Assembly: GCF_011927635.1 (NCBI RefSeq)
Contig: NZ_JAATJB010000002.1
Span: forward strand, 248,001-312,000
Length of the DNA: 64,000 bases
DNA from: Sphingomonas trueperi
GTDB lineage: Bacteria > Pseudomonadota > Alphaproteobacteria > Sphingomonadales > Sphingomonadaceae
Direction of reading: 5' to 3'
This document shows, in pieces, positions 43,548 through 52,264 of the stretch. A program made the translations under genes and the position numbers. Positions within the stretch are counted from its first letter, which is position 1. Each line of letters begins with the position of its first letter. The notes below the pieces were generated by a model. It was not told the DNA's origin and ran no database searches. It saw only the letters and a list, made by a program, of their open reading frames with translations.

Positions 43548-43606
43548 GCGCAACCCGGTCTTAAGCCGACTCCCGCTATGGCTGCGTTCCCCGATGGACG
43601 CCGCCC

Positions 43607-44974
43607 ATGCTGCATTATGATTCCGCCCATTTCGATGCCCGGTCCAGCGACTCGACGTCGCTGTCCGAGATTCTGGGTGCCTTTTCCTACGCGCTCGACC
43701 TGACCGAGGGGCAGCCCGCCGGCCATTCGCTGCGGGCGTGCTGGATCGCCAGCCGGATGGCGGTGGCGCTGCGGTTATCCGCGGCGGACCGCCGGACCGT
43801 CTATTATGCGACGCTGCTCAAGGACCTGGGCTGCAGCAGCAACGCCGCGCGGATCGCCGAACTCTATCTCGCCGACGATCGCAAGGTGAAGCAGGAGCAC
43901 AAGCTGCTCGCGGTCGGGCTGGGGCCGACGCTGCGCTACGTCTTCACCCGCACCGGGCAGGGCGAGCGGCTCGGCGCGCGCGCCAAGGCGATCCTCGCCA
44001 TCCTGCGCGACGGCAACGCCATCGTCACCGAGCTGATCCAGACCCGCTGCACCCGCGGTGCCGACATCGCCCGCCAGCTCCGCTTCCCCGAGCCGGTGGC
44101 ACAGGCGATCGCCGCGCTGGACGAGCATTGGGACGGCAGCGGCAAGCCGCTCGGCCTGCGCGGCGATGCGATCCCGCTGGCGGCGCAGCTGGCGCTGCTG
44201 GCGCAGATCGCGGACGTGTTCCACGCCGCGGGCGGCCCCCGCGCCGCGACCGAGGAAGTGGCGGCGCGCTCGGGCAGCTGGTTCGATCCGGCGCTCGCGC
44301 GGTGCTTCGCGGTGCTCGTCGCGCGCGCGCCGGGCTTCTGGGCGGACCTCGCCCATCCCGCGCTCGAGGCCCGGGTCCGCGCCTTCGAGCCGAAGGAGCA
44401 GCGCGTCGCGGTCGACGAGGACTATCTCGACGACATCGCCGCCGCCTTCGGCGCGGTGATCGACGCCAAGAGCCCCTATACCGGCGGTCATTCGGGGCGG
44501 GTGGGTGCGTATACCGAATCGCTGGGACGGGCGCTGGGCGTCGAGGGCGCCACGCTGCGCACGCTCAAGCGCAGCGCGATGCTCCACGATGTTGGCAAGC
44601 TGGCGGTGAGCAGCCGGGTGCTGGAGAAGCCGGGCAAGCTCGACGACACCGAATGGGAAGAGATGCGCAGCCATGCCGCGCACACCACCGCGATCCTCTC
44701 GCGTATCGCGCCGCTGCGCGACATGGCAGCCATCGCCGGCGCGCATCACGAGCGGCTCGACGGGCGCGGCTATCCGCTGGGGCTCGACGCGATGCGGATC
44801 GCCCGCGAGGCGCGGATCATCACCGTTTGCGACTTTTACGACGCGCTCACCGCCGATCGCCCCTATCGCGCCGCGCTGCCGGTGGAGCAGGCGCTGGACA
44901 TCATGGCGGGCGAGGTCGGCAAGGCGATCGACGGCGAGGTATTCGCGGCGTTGCGCGAAATCATTACCCAGTAA
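43607..44974 (+). CDS. HD-GYP domain protein, probable c-di-GMP phosphodiesterase
   Basis: A protein of 455 residues with two HD-type halves. The C-terminal half is intact: HDVGK at about residue 327 and HHERLDGRGYP at about 380, the metal-binding and GYP motifs that split cyclic di-GMP. The N-terminal half resembles an HD domain (GHSLRACWIASRM), but the site reads LLKDLG instead of HD, so it has probably lost activity. There are no membrane segments and no receiver domain. It could lower c-di-GMP and so touch exopolysaccharide output, an inference only. Confidence 0.9.
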   Translation: MLHYDSAHFDARSSDSTSLSEILGAFSYALDLTEGQPAGHSLRACWIASRMAVALRLSAADRRTVYYATLLKDLGCSSNAARIAELYLADDRKVKQEHKLLAVGLGPTLRYVFTRTGQGERLGARAKAILAILRDGNAIVTELIQTRCTRGADIARQLRFPEPVAQAIAALDEHWDGSGKPLGLRGDAIPLAAQLALLAQIADVFHAAGGPRAATEEVAARSGSWFDPALARCFAVLVARAPGFWADLAHPALEARVRAFEPKEQRVAVDEDYLDDIAAAFGAVIDAKSPYTGGHSGRVGAYTESLGRALGVEGATLRTLKRSAMLHDVGKLAVSSRVLEKPGKLDDTEWEEMRSHAAHTTAILSRIAPLRDMAAIAGAHHERLDGRGYPLGLDAMRIAREARIITVCDFYDALTADRPYRAALPVEQALDIMAGEVGKAIDGEVFAALREIITQ

Positions 44975-45043
44975 AGGTAGTTTCGCGCTAAGATGACGGG
45001 AAGGGGCTCGCGGGGGCGGGTTGCCAACGGGGTGGGGTTCACG

Positions 45044-46480
45044 ATGAAGACACTAGGCTTGCTGTTCGCGGTCGTCGCGGCAGGACTGTCGCTTGCGGGC
45101 TGTTCGCAGCCGCGACCCAAGGCGATCCTGGGCTGCAACTACAAGATGCTGCCGATCAGCGTCGGTCCGGCCTGGCAGACACGCCAGCTGCGGACGGCTG
45201 CCGGCGATGCGCTGGCGCGCGTGCCGGGCAGCGCGGAGGAGGAACTGGGTGCGGCACTGCGGGCGCGCCGTGCGCTGCGGCTGCGTACCACGGGGAGCCT
45301 CGGTGCGGCGGCCAGCACCGTCGAACCCGATCGCTTCCTCGCGCTCAGCGGCGGCGGCCAGCACGGTGCGTTCGGTGCGGGCTTCTTCTACGGCATGGGC
45401 ACGCTGCCGACCTGGGACATCGTCACCGGCGTCAGCACCGGATCGCTGCAGAGCACCCTGCTGTTCCTCGCCAACCAGAAGGTGCCGGGCGACCGCGACT
45501 ATGCCGCCTGGGTCGATGGCCCGCTTTCCGGCAAGGAAGGCGATACCGGGTTCGTGGTACAGCCGGGCACGTCCAATGTCGGCGACCTCGTCCTCGCCTA
45601 TTCGATCCTCAAGGAGGCCGATTTGCTGCGCGTGCGCGGCGGCGGCGCAGGGCTGGGCGCGGTGCTGAAGGGATCGAGCGCGACCTTCGCGCCGCTCCGC
45701 GCGCGGCTGCTCAAGATCATGAGCCTGGGGACGCTGCAGGAAGTGGCGGAGGAAGGGCAGAAGGGCCGCAAGCTGCTGGTCGGCGTGAGCAATCTCGACG
45801 ACGGCGGGGCCTATGCCGTCGACCTGACCGCGCTCGTCGCGCCGATGCTGGGGAACCCGTCGCCCGCCGATCAGGCGCGGATCCAGGGCTGCTATGTCGA
45901 TGCGCTGCTCGCCTCCTCCTCGGTCCCGCCGGGCGTGCCGCCGGTGACGCTGGAGCGGCTGGTCGACGGGCCGCCGGTCCAGCCGATCGAGGAGAAGCGC
46001 ATCCAGATGTACATGGATGGCGGCGCGCGCTTCGGCATGTTCCTCCAGCCCGAGGAGCGGGCGTTCGAGGCGGCAGGCCCGGGCGGCAGGGCCGAGGTCA
46101 CCTTGATGGTCAACACCTCGATGGATCCCGGCACCTGGACCGGCACCGACCAGCCGATGCAGCGTTTCTCCGCGATTTCCGGGGCGCTGCGCGCCGTCGA
46201 TCTGCTCGAGACGCAGGTCTACAGTTTCTCCGCCGCGCAGGTCGAGGAATTGGGGGTGCGCTATGGCTGGCTGCGGATGGCGTCGCTCACCCGGGCGCCG
46301 GGGGGCGAGAAGCCGGAGAATCACGTCTTCTACGGCAAGACCTGCAGCCAGTGGCAGGCGATCGACGCCAAGGCCAAGCCGCTGCAATTCTATCCCTGGT
46401 ACATGGCCTGCACCGCCGATTACGGCCGCAGCCGCGGTGCCACCCAGCAATGGAACCACCGCGTGCCGGCACAGCCGTAA
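45044..46480 (+). CDS. Patatin-like phospholipase lipoprotein
   Basis: A protein of 478 residues. A basic start, a hydrophobic stretch and the lipobox LAGC make it a lipoprotein, with the ATG at 45044 placed just before this signal. The patatin catalytic dyad is visible: the oxyanion loop LSGGGQHGAFGAGFF, the nucleophile Ser in GVSTGS, and Asp in MDGGARFGMF. It should cleave lipid acyl chains at the cell envelope. The 44993 start was rejected because it puts 17 residues before the signal peptide. Confidence 0.88.
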   Translation: MKTLGLLFAVVAAGLSLAGCSQPRPKAILGCNYKMLPISVGPAWQTRQLRTAAGDALARVPGSAEEELGAALRARRALRLRTTGSLGAAASTVEPDRFLALSGGGQHGAFGAGFFYGMGTLPTWDIVTGVSTGSLQSTLLFLANQKVPGDRDYAAWVDGPLSGKEGDTGFVVQPGTSNVGDLVLAYSILKEADLLRVRGGGAGLGAVLKGSSATFAPLRARLLKIMSLGTLQEVAEEGQKGRKLLVGVSNLDDGGAYAVDLTALVAPMLGNPSPADQARIQGCYVDALLASSSVPPGVPPVTLERLVDGPPVQPIEEKRIQMYMDGGARFGMFLQPEERAFEAAGPGGRAEVTLMVNTSMDPGTWTGTDQPMQRFSAISGALRAVDLLETQVYSFSAAQVEELGVRYGWLRMASLTRAPGGEKPENHVFYGKTCSQWQAIDAKAKPLQFYPWYMACTADYGRSRGATQQWNHRVPAQP

Positions 46481-46523
46481 AGGCAGGTTGACCTGCGGCC
46501 CCAACCGGCCCTAAATATGCGAG

Positions 46524-46550
46524 AGGGCGGCCCGGATAGGTCGCCCTTTT
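46524..46550 (+). terminator. Terminator after the patatin gene
   Basis: AGGGCGGCC pairs with GGTCGCCCT around the loop CGGATA, followed by TTTT. It lies 44 bases after the patatin stop and 51 before the argD start. An attenuator role for argD is possible but unsupported. Confidence 0.75.
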
Positions 46551-46600
46551 GCGTTTCTGGAGTTTTCCCACCCCTTTTTTCGTCAAGGAGTACCGTTCCC

Positions 46601-47797
46601 ATGACCATCACCCCGCTCATGCCCGTCTACCCGCGGTGCGGTGTGCGGCCGGTGCGAGGCGAGGGCTGCTACCTGATCGGGGAACGAGGGGAACGCTATC
46701 TCGATTTCGCCGCCGGTATCGCCGTCAACGCGCTGGGCCATGGCCACCCGCACCTGGTGCAGGCGATCGCCGACCAGGCCGCCACGCTGATGCACGTCTC
46801 GAACCTCTACGGCTCCCCCCAGGGCGAGGCGCTGGCCGAGCGTCTGCTCAAGCACAGCTTCGCCGACACGGTGTTCTTCACCAACTCGGGCGTCGAGGCG
46901 ATCGAGTGCGCGATCAAGACCGCGCGCCGCTATCATTATGCCAATGGCAACCCGCAGCGGCACAAGCTGATCACCTTCAAGAACGCCTTCCACGGCCGTT
47001 CGCTGGGCGCGATCTCGGCGACCGACCAGGGCAAGATGCGCGACGGGTTCGAGCCGCTGCTGCCGGGCTTCGACTATGTGCCGTTCAACGATCTCGAAGG
47101 CGCGCTCGCCAAGATCGACGACGAGACCGCAGGCTTCCTGGTCGAGACGATCCAGGGCGAGGGCGGCATGACCGCCGGCACGGTCGAGTTCATCCAGGGC
47201 CTGCGCAAGGCGGCGGACGAGCACGGACTGCTGCTGATCCTCGACGAGATCCAGTGCGGCTATGGCCGGACCGGCAAGATGTGGGCCTATGAGCATTACG
47301 GCATCACGCCCGACATCATGACCTCGGCCAAGGGCATCGGTGCGGGCTTCCCGCTCGGCGCCTGTCTCGCCACCGAGGAAGCGGCCAAGGGCATGGTCGC
47401 CGGCACCCATGGCTCCACCTATGGCGGCAACCCGCTGGCGATGGCCGCGGGCATGGCGGTGCTCGACGTGATGGAGGAGCCCGGCTTCCTCGAGCATGTC
47501 ACCCGCATGGGCGAGCGCCTGCGCCAGGCCTTCGAGCAGCTGATCCCCAACCATGATCACCTTTTCGAGGAGATCCGCGGCAAGGGCCTGATGCTCGGCA
47601 TCAAGATGAAGGACAGCGTGGTAAGCCGCGACTTCGTCGCCCATCTGCGCGACCATCACGGGCTGCTGACCGTGGCGGCGGGCGAGAATGTGTTCCGCGT
47701 GCTGCCGCCGCTGGTGATCGACGAGAGCCACATCGCCGAGGCGGTCGACAAGCTGAGCGCCGGCGCGCGCAGCTTCGCGCCCGCAACCGCCAACTGA
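46601..47797 (+). CDS. argD: Acetylornithine aminotransferase
   Basis: A protein of 398 residues. It belongs to class III PLP aminotransferases: [41 protein letters not shown], the PLP-Asp in [14 protein letters not shown] and the Lys in [13 protein letters not shown]. It makes N-acetylornithine in arginine synthesis and often also succinyl-diaminopimelate for lysine. The ATG at 46601 follows CAAGGAG. It forms an operon with argF, although a 155-bp gap containing a repeat lies between them. Confidence 0.95.
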   Translation: MTITPLMPVYPRCGVRPVRGEGCYLIGERGERYLDFAAGIAVNALGHGHPHLVQAIADQAATLMHVSNLYGSPQGEALAERLLKHSFADTVFFTNSGVEAIECAIKTARRYHYANGNPQRHKLITFKNAFHGRSLGAISATDQGKMRDGFEPLLPGFDYVPFNDLEGALAKIDDETAGFLVETIQGEGGMTAGTVEFIQGLRKAADEHGLLLILDEIQCGYGRTGKMWAYEHYGITPDIMTSAKGIGAGFPLGACLATEEAAKGMVAGTHGSTYGGNPLAMAAGMAVLDVMEEPGFLEHVTRMGERLRQAFEQLIPNHDHLFEEIRGKGLMLGIKMKDSVVSRDFVAHLRDHHGLLTVAAGENVFRVLPPLVIDESHIAEAVDKLSAGARSFAPATAN

Positions 47798-47804
47798 AGC
47801 GTTT

Positions 47805-47930
47805 CCTCCCCCGCGCAAGCGGGGGAGGGGGACCATGCGCAGCATGGTGGAGGGGGCTTCCCCCGCGCGGTGCATTGGTGGTGCGAGGCTCGCCTCCACC
47901 TCCGGCGTCGCCGGCAGTTCCTTCCCCTTT
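47805..47930. repeat. Interspersed repeat between argD and argF
   Basis: It opens with the hairpin CTCCCCCGC-GCAA-GCGGGGGAG and continues with GGGGACCATGCGCAGCATGG, the same phrase as in the element at 30542. The right side is less ordered (CTCCACCTCCGGCG). It sits inside the arg operon and may act as an internal processing or stabilising site. Confidence 0.6.
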
Positions 47931-47951
47931 GCTGACGCGAGGGAGGAAACC

Positions 47952-48869
47952 ATGACCCGCCACTTTATCGATCTGACCGATGCCGGCCCCGACGCGATCG
48001 CGGCGATGCTGAACGACGCGATGGCCCGCAAGACCGCGCGCGCCGGCTGGCCCAAGGGCAAGCCGGACGCCGATGCCCCGCTCGCCGGCCACACGCTGGC
48101 GATGATCTTCGAGAAGAACTCCACCCGCACCCGCGTGTCGTTCGACATGGCGATCCGCCAGCTCGGCGGCACCAGCATCGTGATGGACGCGGGCTCGATG
48201 CAGCTCGGCCGCGGCGAGAGCATCGCGGACACCGCGCGGGTGCTCTCGGGTTATGTCGACGCGATCATGATCCGCACCGACGACCACCAGAAGGTGATCG
48301 ACATGGCCAAGTATGCCAGCGTGCCGGTGATCAACGGCCTTACCGATGCCTCGCATCCCTGCCAGATCATGGCGGACCTGCTGACCATCCTGGAAAGCGG
48401 CAAGGCGCTGCCCGGCCTCAAGGTCGCCTGGCTGGGCGACGGCAACAACGTGCTCGCCTCGATCATGGAAGCCGGCGGGCTGATGCAGTTCGACGTCGTC
48501 GCCGCCTGCCCGCAAGGCTATCAGCCGAGCGACGCCGACGTCGCCCGCGGGCGTGGCCGCGCCCGCGTGGTCGGCACCGCGCGCGAGGCGGTGGAAGGCG
48601 CCGACATCATCGTCACCGATACCTGGATCTCGATGGGCCAGGCGCATGCCGAGACCAAGCTCAAGGCGATGATGCCCTTCCAAGTCGACGAGGCGCTGAT
48701 GGCCGCCGCCAAGCCCGACGCCCGCTTCCTCCACTGCCTGCCCGCGCATCGCGGCGAGGAAGTGACCGACGCGGTGATCGACGGGCCGCAATCGCTGATC
48801 TGGCCCGAGGCGGAGAACCGGCTGCACGCGCAGAAGTCGGTCCTGCGCTGGTGCTTCGGGCAGCTCTGA
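47952..48869 (+). CDS. argF: Ornithine carbamoyltransferase
   Basis: A protein of 305 residues. The carbamoyl-phosphate site STRTR lies in [15 protein letters not shown], the segment [11 protein letters not shown] binds the same substrate, and [11 protein letters not shown] is the ornithine-side motif, so it is an ornithine rather than an aspartate enzyme. It makes citrulline in arginine synthesis. The ATG at 47952 follows GGGAGGAAAC. In many alphaproteobacteria hslO comes next; here about 2.4 kb of other genes lie between. Confidence 0.95.
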   Translation: MTRHFIDLTDAGPDAIAAMLNDAMARKTARAGWPKGKPDADAPLAGHTLAMIFEKNSTRTRVSFDMAIRQLGGTSIVMDAGSMQLGRGESIADTARVLSGYVDAIMIRTDDHQKVIDMAKYASVPVINGLTDASHPCQIMADLLTILESGKALPGLKVAWLGDGNNVLASIMEAGGLMQFDVVAACPQGYQPSDADVARGRGRARVVGTAREAVEGADIIVTDTWISMGQAHAETKLKAMMPFQVDEALMAAAKPDARFLHCLPAHRGEEVTDAVIDGPQSLIWPEAENRLHAQKSVLRWCFGQL

Positions 48870-48892
48870 GGGACGGCGTTCGAGCCTGCATT

Positions 48893-48914
48893 CCCCTCCC
48901 GCTTGCGGGAGGGG
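48893..48914. repeat. Solo CCCTCCCGC/GCGGGAGGG hairpin
   Basis: CCCCTCCCGC-TT-GCGGGAGGGG lies between the convergent argF and the 251-residue protein gene, three bases from the stop of the latter. It is a perfect stem and a likely bidirectional terminator derived from the repeat family. Confidence 0.6.
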
Positions 48915-48916
48915 CC

Positions 48917-49672
48917 TTAGATCCCCGCCAGCGCGCCCACCGCGGCGACATCGGCCATCGGCAGGGCCCCGACCGCCTGCTCGACCGCAGCCAATGCCTG
49001 CTCCGCCGATCGCTTGTCGCTGCCGTCGCGGGGGTCCTCGTCGCGATGCTTGTGGTCCTTGCGGCGTAGCGCGGCCTTGAGCTCGCGGGCGAGCGCGCGG
49101 GCCTCGTTCCTGAAGTCGTCATCGGCATTGGCGCGCGCGGCATCGGCGGCGCGCTTCTCGTCGGCCTGCTTGGTCGCGGCGGAACTAGCCGCTTCGGGCT
49201 GGGACGCATCGCCTTCGGCCGCCACCTTGTCCTTCTCGGCGGTCTCGGCAGTGGGCGTCGCTTCGCCCGCACCCGCACCCGCGCCCGCACCTTCGGCCTT
49301 GGCATCGCCCGCCGGTGCGGCCGCGCTGGCCGAGGCATCCCCGGCCTCCACGCCGCCCAGCTCGACCCTGCTGCCGCCGGCGCTGGTATAGCTCTTCACC
49401 GCGGCGGCGAGCTCGCGGGCGATCTGGGCGGCGGCGCGGGCGAGCTTCTTGGGATCGCCCGCATAGATCATCTTGAGCGCCTGGAGCCGCGCTTTCAGTT
49501 CCTGCACCTTCTGCGCGGCGCGCGCTTTCTGGTCGTCGCTGGTCTTGGTCTTGATCGTCTTGAGGGTTGCGACGGCGTCCTTCGCCTGCTGCAACTTGCG
49601 CGCGGCCATCTCCTCCTGCTTGGAAGATGCCGCGTTCGCCGGGGCGCCAGTGCTGGTGGCGGGGAGCTTCAT
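48917..49672 (-). CDS. Ala/Lys/Glu-rich helical protein, unknown
   Basis: A protein of 251 residues with no signal peptide or membrane segment. Residues about 15-95 are a Lys/Ala/Gln-rich helical region, probably coiled coil (VQELKARLQALKMIY is a typical piece). An Ala/Gly/Glu-rich low-complexity stretch follows (DAKAEGAGAGAGAGE), then a charged helical part with many Arg/Asp/Lys. The composition makes similarity searching hard, and no family is recognised. It is convergent with argF, with its start about 330 bp from cspA. Confidence 0.6.
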   Translation of the reverse strand: MKLPATSTGAPANAASSKQEEMAARKLQQAKDAVATLKTIKTKTSDDQKARAAQKVQELKARLQALKMIYAGDPKKLARAAAQIARELAAAVKSYTSAGGSRVELGGVEAGDASASAAAPAGDAKAEGAGAGAGAGEATPTAETAEKDKVAAEGDASQPEAASSAATKQADEKRAADAARANADDDFRNEARALARELKAALRRKDHKHRDEDPRDGSDKRSAEQALAAVEQAVGALPMADVAAVGALAGI

Positions 49673-50003
49673 CTTCCCATCATAGGAAGAGATGCGCGCC
49701 GCGGTTCGGATGCAGCCGTAAACCTACGTAGGTCCTCAGCTATCGGCGCTCGCCAAACGCCGAGATGGACGACGCAGCGAGCCGTATTCGCTCGAACCGC
49801 CAAATAATCGACGGGGTTCCGTAAAAAATTCGGGGCACGCCTTACCAATCCTTCTCTGGCACACCATATGAATAACGCTGACGTCGCATGCGACGGATAT
49901 CGGGCCGCCTCGGCTCCTCCCTTTGTCCCTTTCTAGCCTCACCGAAGCCGGGATGCGCCGCTGTTGGCGCATGCCCGTCATGCCTGGGACAAAGGATGCC
50001 CAT
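49673..50003. promoter_or_regulatory. 331-bp gene-free region before the cold-shock gene
   Basis: The left part should hold the promoter of the 251-residue protein gene, the right part the leader of cspA. It is more A+T-rich than its surroundings near 49820-49870 (GTAAAAAATTC). A dyad TGCGCC-gctgtt-GGCGCA lies at about 49957-49974, and AAGGATGCCC just before the cspA ATG. Long leaders are common for cold-shock genes. No tRNA or other RNA gene is seen. Confidence 0.4.
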
Positions 50004-50210
50004 ATGATCACCGGAACCGTGAAATTCTTCAATAACGACAAGGGCTATGGCTTTATCGCGCCGGAAACCGGCGGCGGCGACGCCTTTGTCCACATCTCGG
50101 CCGTCGAGCGCGCAGGCATGCACACGCTCGATAAGGACCAGCGGGTTTCCTACGAGCTGGAGACGGACCGTCGGGGCAAGACCTCGGCCGTCAATCTTCA
50201 GTCGGCCTGA
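50004..50210 (+). CDS. cspA: Cold-shock protein
   Basis: A protein of 68 residues, the standard single cold-shock domain. RNP1 is visible as KGYGFIAPE and RNP2 as DAFVHISAV, preceded by GTVKFFNNDKG. It binds single-stranded RNA and DNA as a chaperone. The start at 50004 is right for the family; the frame extends upstream to 49923 only by chance. A hairpin 13 bases downstream separates it from three small genes on the same strand. Cold regulation is likely for the family but not shown by the sequence. Confidence 0.95.
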   Translation: MITGTVKFFNNDKGYGFIAPETGGGDAFVHISAVERAGMHTLDKDQRVSYELETDRRGKTSAVNLQSA

Positions 50211-50222
50211 AGCACAGCGGAC

Positions 50223-50251
50223 CGGGCGGGCATGCAGATGCTCGCCCGTTT
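50223..50251 (+). terminator. Hairpin after the cold-shock gene
   Basis: An extended stem CGGGCG-G-GCAT-gcag-ATGC-T-CGCCCG is followed by TTTCC. It lies 12 bases after the stop. The T-run is short, so partial read-through to the next small genes is likely. Confidence 0.7.
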
Positions 50252-50299
50252 CCATTTGGACCGAGCGGGAACCACCTGCTTCAGGAAACGGAGGACAGC

Positions 50300-50518
50300 A
50301 TGTCCAGAGCAATCAACGTCAGCGCCGCCAAGGAGCATGTCGTCGCGACCTGCGCCAAGCGGAGCATCGTCATCAGCGCGATCGAGACGCTGCAGTCCGG
50401 CGGCACGCGCGTGGTGATGAACAGCGCCGCCGATACGGCGATCATCGCCAAGGCCTATGGCAGCAAGGTGATCACCGGCGCCGTCGTCCGCGTGCCGACG
50501 CGCATGGGGAGGCTGTAA
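50300..50518 (+). CDS. Small conserved-looking protein of 72 residues, unknown
   Basis: It begins MSRAINVSAAKEHVVATCAK and contains strands and turns (SIVISAIETL, GGTRVVMNS, AAYGSKVITG-like pattern) with basic ends. There is no signal peptide or hydrophobic segment. It has a good ribosome site, ACGGAGGACAGC, right before the ATG, which supports it as a real gene. The next gene starts three bases after its stop, so they are one operon. No function can be assigned. Confidence 0.65.
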   Translation: MSRAINVSAAKEHVVATCAKRSIVISAIETLQSGGTRVVMNSAADTAIIAKAYGSKVITGAVVRVPTRMGRL

Positions 50519-50521
50519 CTT

Positions 50522-50863
50522 ATGGTAGCATATACAGCCCCGGGATTTCAGGAGCGCGCGAGCGCGTCGGCATCGGCGAAGCGCAGGGCGCTGGCGATGC
50601 TGCGGGCAAGGCCCGTCGCCGATGCCGATGCGCTGGCAGCGGCCACGGCGCGCCGCGTGGCGGCCGAAACGGCCAGCGCCGAAAAGCGTGCAGCGGCGCT
50701 TGCCGAGCGCGAGGCGCTTGCGGCTGCCAAGCGCGAGAGCAAGGCGGAGGCGATCCGTGCGGTAGAAGCCGCGGCGGCCGTCCCGGTACCCACCGAGGCG
50801 GATCGCAAGGCCGCACGCGACGCGCGCTACGCCGCCCGCAAGGCCAACAAGCACGCCCGCTGA
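50522..50863 (+). CDS. DUF6481-like helical protein
   Basis: A protein of 113 residues, mostly one long Ala/Arg/Glu-rich helix. It starts YTAPGFQERASASASAKRRA, continues with AALAEREALAAAKRESK and ends with ARYAARKANKHAR. The N-terminal phrase recalls the DUF6481 family of alphaproteobacteria, whose role is unknown; this match is from memory. High Ala and Arg suggest a nucleic-acid-associated or stress protein, which is speculation. It overlaps no gene but sits three bases after the 72-residue protein gene. Confidence 0.65.
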   Translation: MVAYTAPGFQERASASASAKRRALAMLRARPVADADALAAATARRVAAETASAEKRAAALAEREALAAAKRESKAEAIRAVEAAAAVPVPTEADRKAARDARYAARKANKHAR

Positions 50864-50914
50864 CCCGATCTCGACGACGATAGGGTGGCGACGGCGCAAG
50901 CGACAGGAGTAGCC

Positions 50915-51043
50915 ATGGCCAAGAGTCAGAAGAAGTCGAACAAGGAAGCGCGCAAGCCGAAGGCCGAAAAGGCACCGAAGCAGAACGCTTCCAATCCCAG
51001 CACCAAGGGCAAGCCGGTCGAGATGACCACGCTGAAGTCCTGA
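50915..51043 (+). CDS. Lys-rich 42-residue protein
   Basis: A very short gene that reads MAKSQKKSNKEARKPKAEKA at its start, is basic and disordered in the middle (Pro/Asn/Gln/Ser) and ends EMTTLKS. A ribosome site CAGGAG lies eight bases before the ATG, and a hairpin terminator follows its stop. Small Lys-rich proteins of this kind are common in sphingomonads and unstudied. Its place behind the DUF6481-like gene suggests co-expression. Confidence 0.6.
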   Translation: MAKSQKKSNKEARKPKAEKAPKQNASNPSTKGKPVEMTTLKS

Positions 51044-51049
51044 CGAACG

Positions 51050-51073
51050 GGGGAACGCTGCGGCGTTCCCCTT
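51050..51073 (+). terminator. Terminator after the small-gene cluster
   Basis: GGGGAACGC (51050-51058) pairs perfectly with GCGTTCCCC (51063-51071), followed by only TT. It begins seven bases after the stop of the 42-residue protein gene. Confidence 0.6.
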
Positions 51074-51258
51074 GCCGTATCGGGCGACGCCCAAGCCTTT
51101 GCCGGGCGCAGCCCCGCGCCCCGCGTTGCGGCGACGGCCTACATTGTTTCCGGCCGCGAAACCCCTATTTACCCCTCCGAACCCAGAAAATGCGTTCGTC
51201 GGAACGCGCGGAGTCACCCGGACTTCTCGCGGCCGCAAACGAATGCCGGAGACGTATC

Positions 51259-52185
51259 GTGACTCACCCCGTTCCCGCCGCCGATCTCGATCGCGTGACC
51301 GGCTTTGCCATCCCCGAGCGCCATGTCCGCGGCCGCGTCGCGCGGCTGGGCCCGGTGCTGAACGAGATCCTCTCGGCCCATGCCTATCCGGCGCCGATCG
51401 AGAAGCTGCTGGCGGAGGCGCTGACCCTCACCGCCCTCCTTGGCAGCACGCTCAAGGATGCCGAAGGGCAGATGACGCTGCAGGCGCAGACCCAGCGCGG
51501 CATCGTCAGCCTGATGGTGTGCGACTACAAGAATGGCGAACTGCGCGGCTATGTGCAGTTCGATGCCACGCGGCTCAGCCGGCTCGGCAAGAACCCGTCG
51601 CTCAGCGCGCTGTTCAACGGCGGCTATCTGGCGGTGACCTTCGACCAGGCGCTCACCAACGAACGCTATCAGGGCATCGTTCCGCTGGAAGGCGCCTCGA
51701 TCGCCGAGGCGGCGCAGAGCTATTTCCTCCAGTCCGAACAGATCCCGACGCTGGTGCGGCTCGGCGTGCGCAAGGACAAGGCGACCGGCAAGGTGATCGC
51801 CGGCGGCCTGTTCCTCCAGCATCTGCCCGAGGGCGAGGTGGGGCGCGAGCGGCTGCACGTGCGGCTCGACCATCCCGAATGGCAGCATGTCGAGGCGCTG
51901 GGCGGCACGATGGGCGCCGACGAGCTGGCCGATCCGGCGATCCCGCTGGAAGGGCTGGTGTGGCGGCTGTTCAACGAGGAGAGCGAGGTGCGCATGCTCG
52001 CCGGGCATGATCTGTCGCGCGGCTGCCGCTGCGGGGCGGACTATATCCAGCAGGTGCTCGCCAAGTTCCCCGAGGAAGAGCGTGCGGCGATGGCCGACGA
52101 GGGCGGCGTGATCAAGGTCGATTGCGCCTTCTGTTCGAAGCAGTTCCCTGTGGCGCTCGCCGATTTCGTTCCGCCGTCGTTGTAA
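51259..52185 (+). CDS. hslO: Redox-regulated chaperone Hsp33
   Basis: A protein of about 308 residues from the GTG at 51259 (GGAG seven bases upstream); an ATG at 51190 would add 23 residues without a clear ribosome site. The C-terminal zinc switch is present as GCRCGADY and CAFCSKQF (CxC and CxxC). The N-terminal domain has TALLGSTLKDAEGQMTLQAQ. Oxidation releases zinc and turns the protein into an ATP-independent holdase. In related bacteria it follows argD-argF directly; here it stands apart. Confidence 0.93.
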   Translation: MTHPVPAADLDRVTGFAIPERHVRGRVARLGPVLNEILSAHAYPAPIEKLLAEALTLTALLGSTLKDAEGQMTLQAQTQRGIVSLMVCDYKNGELRGYVQFDATRLSRLGKNPSLSALFNGGYLAVTFDQALTNERYQGIVPLEGASIAEAAQSYFLQSEQIPTLVRLGVRKDKATGKVIAGGLFLQHLPEGEVGRERLHVRLDHPEWQHVEALGGTMGADELADPAIPLEGLVWRLFNEESEVRMLAGHDLSRGCRCGADYIQQVLAKFPEEERAAMADEGGVIKVDCAFCSKQFPVALADFVPPSL

Positions 52186-52264
52186 AGCCGTAATCCTCCT
52201 ATGATATGTCGTTGGCGGACGGTGCCGTGGGAGCGGCGCCGTCCCCGCTAGGGAGTTTGAACGG

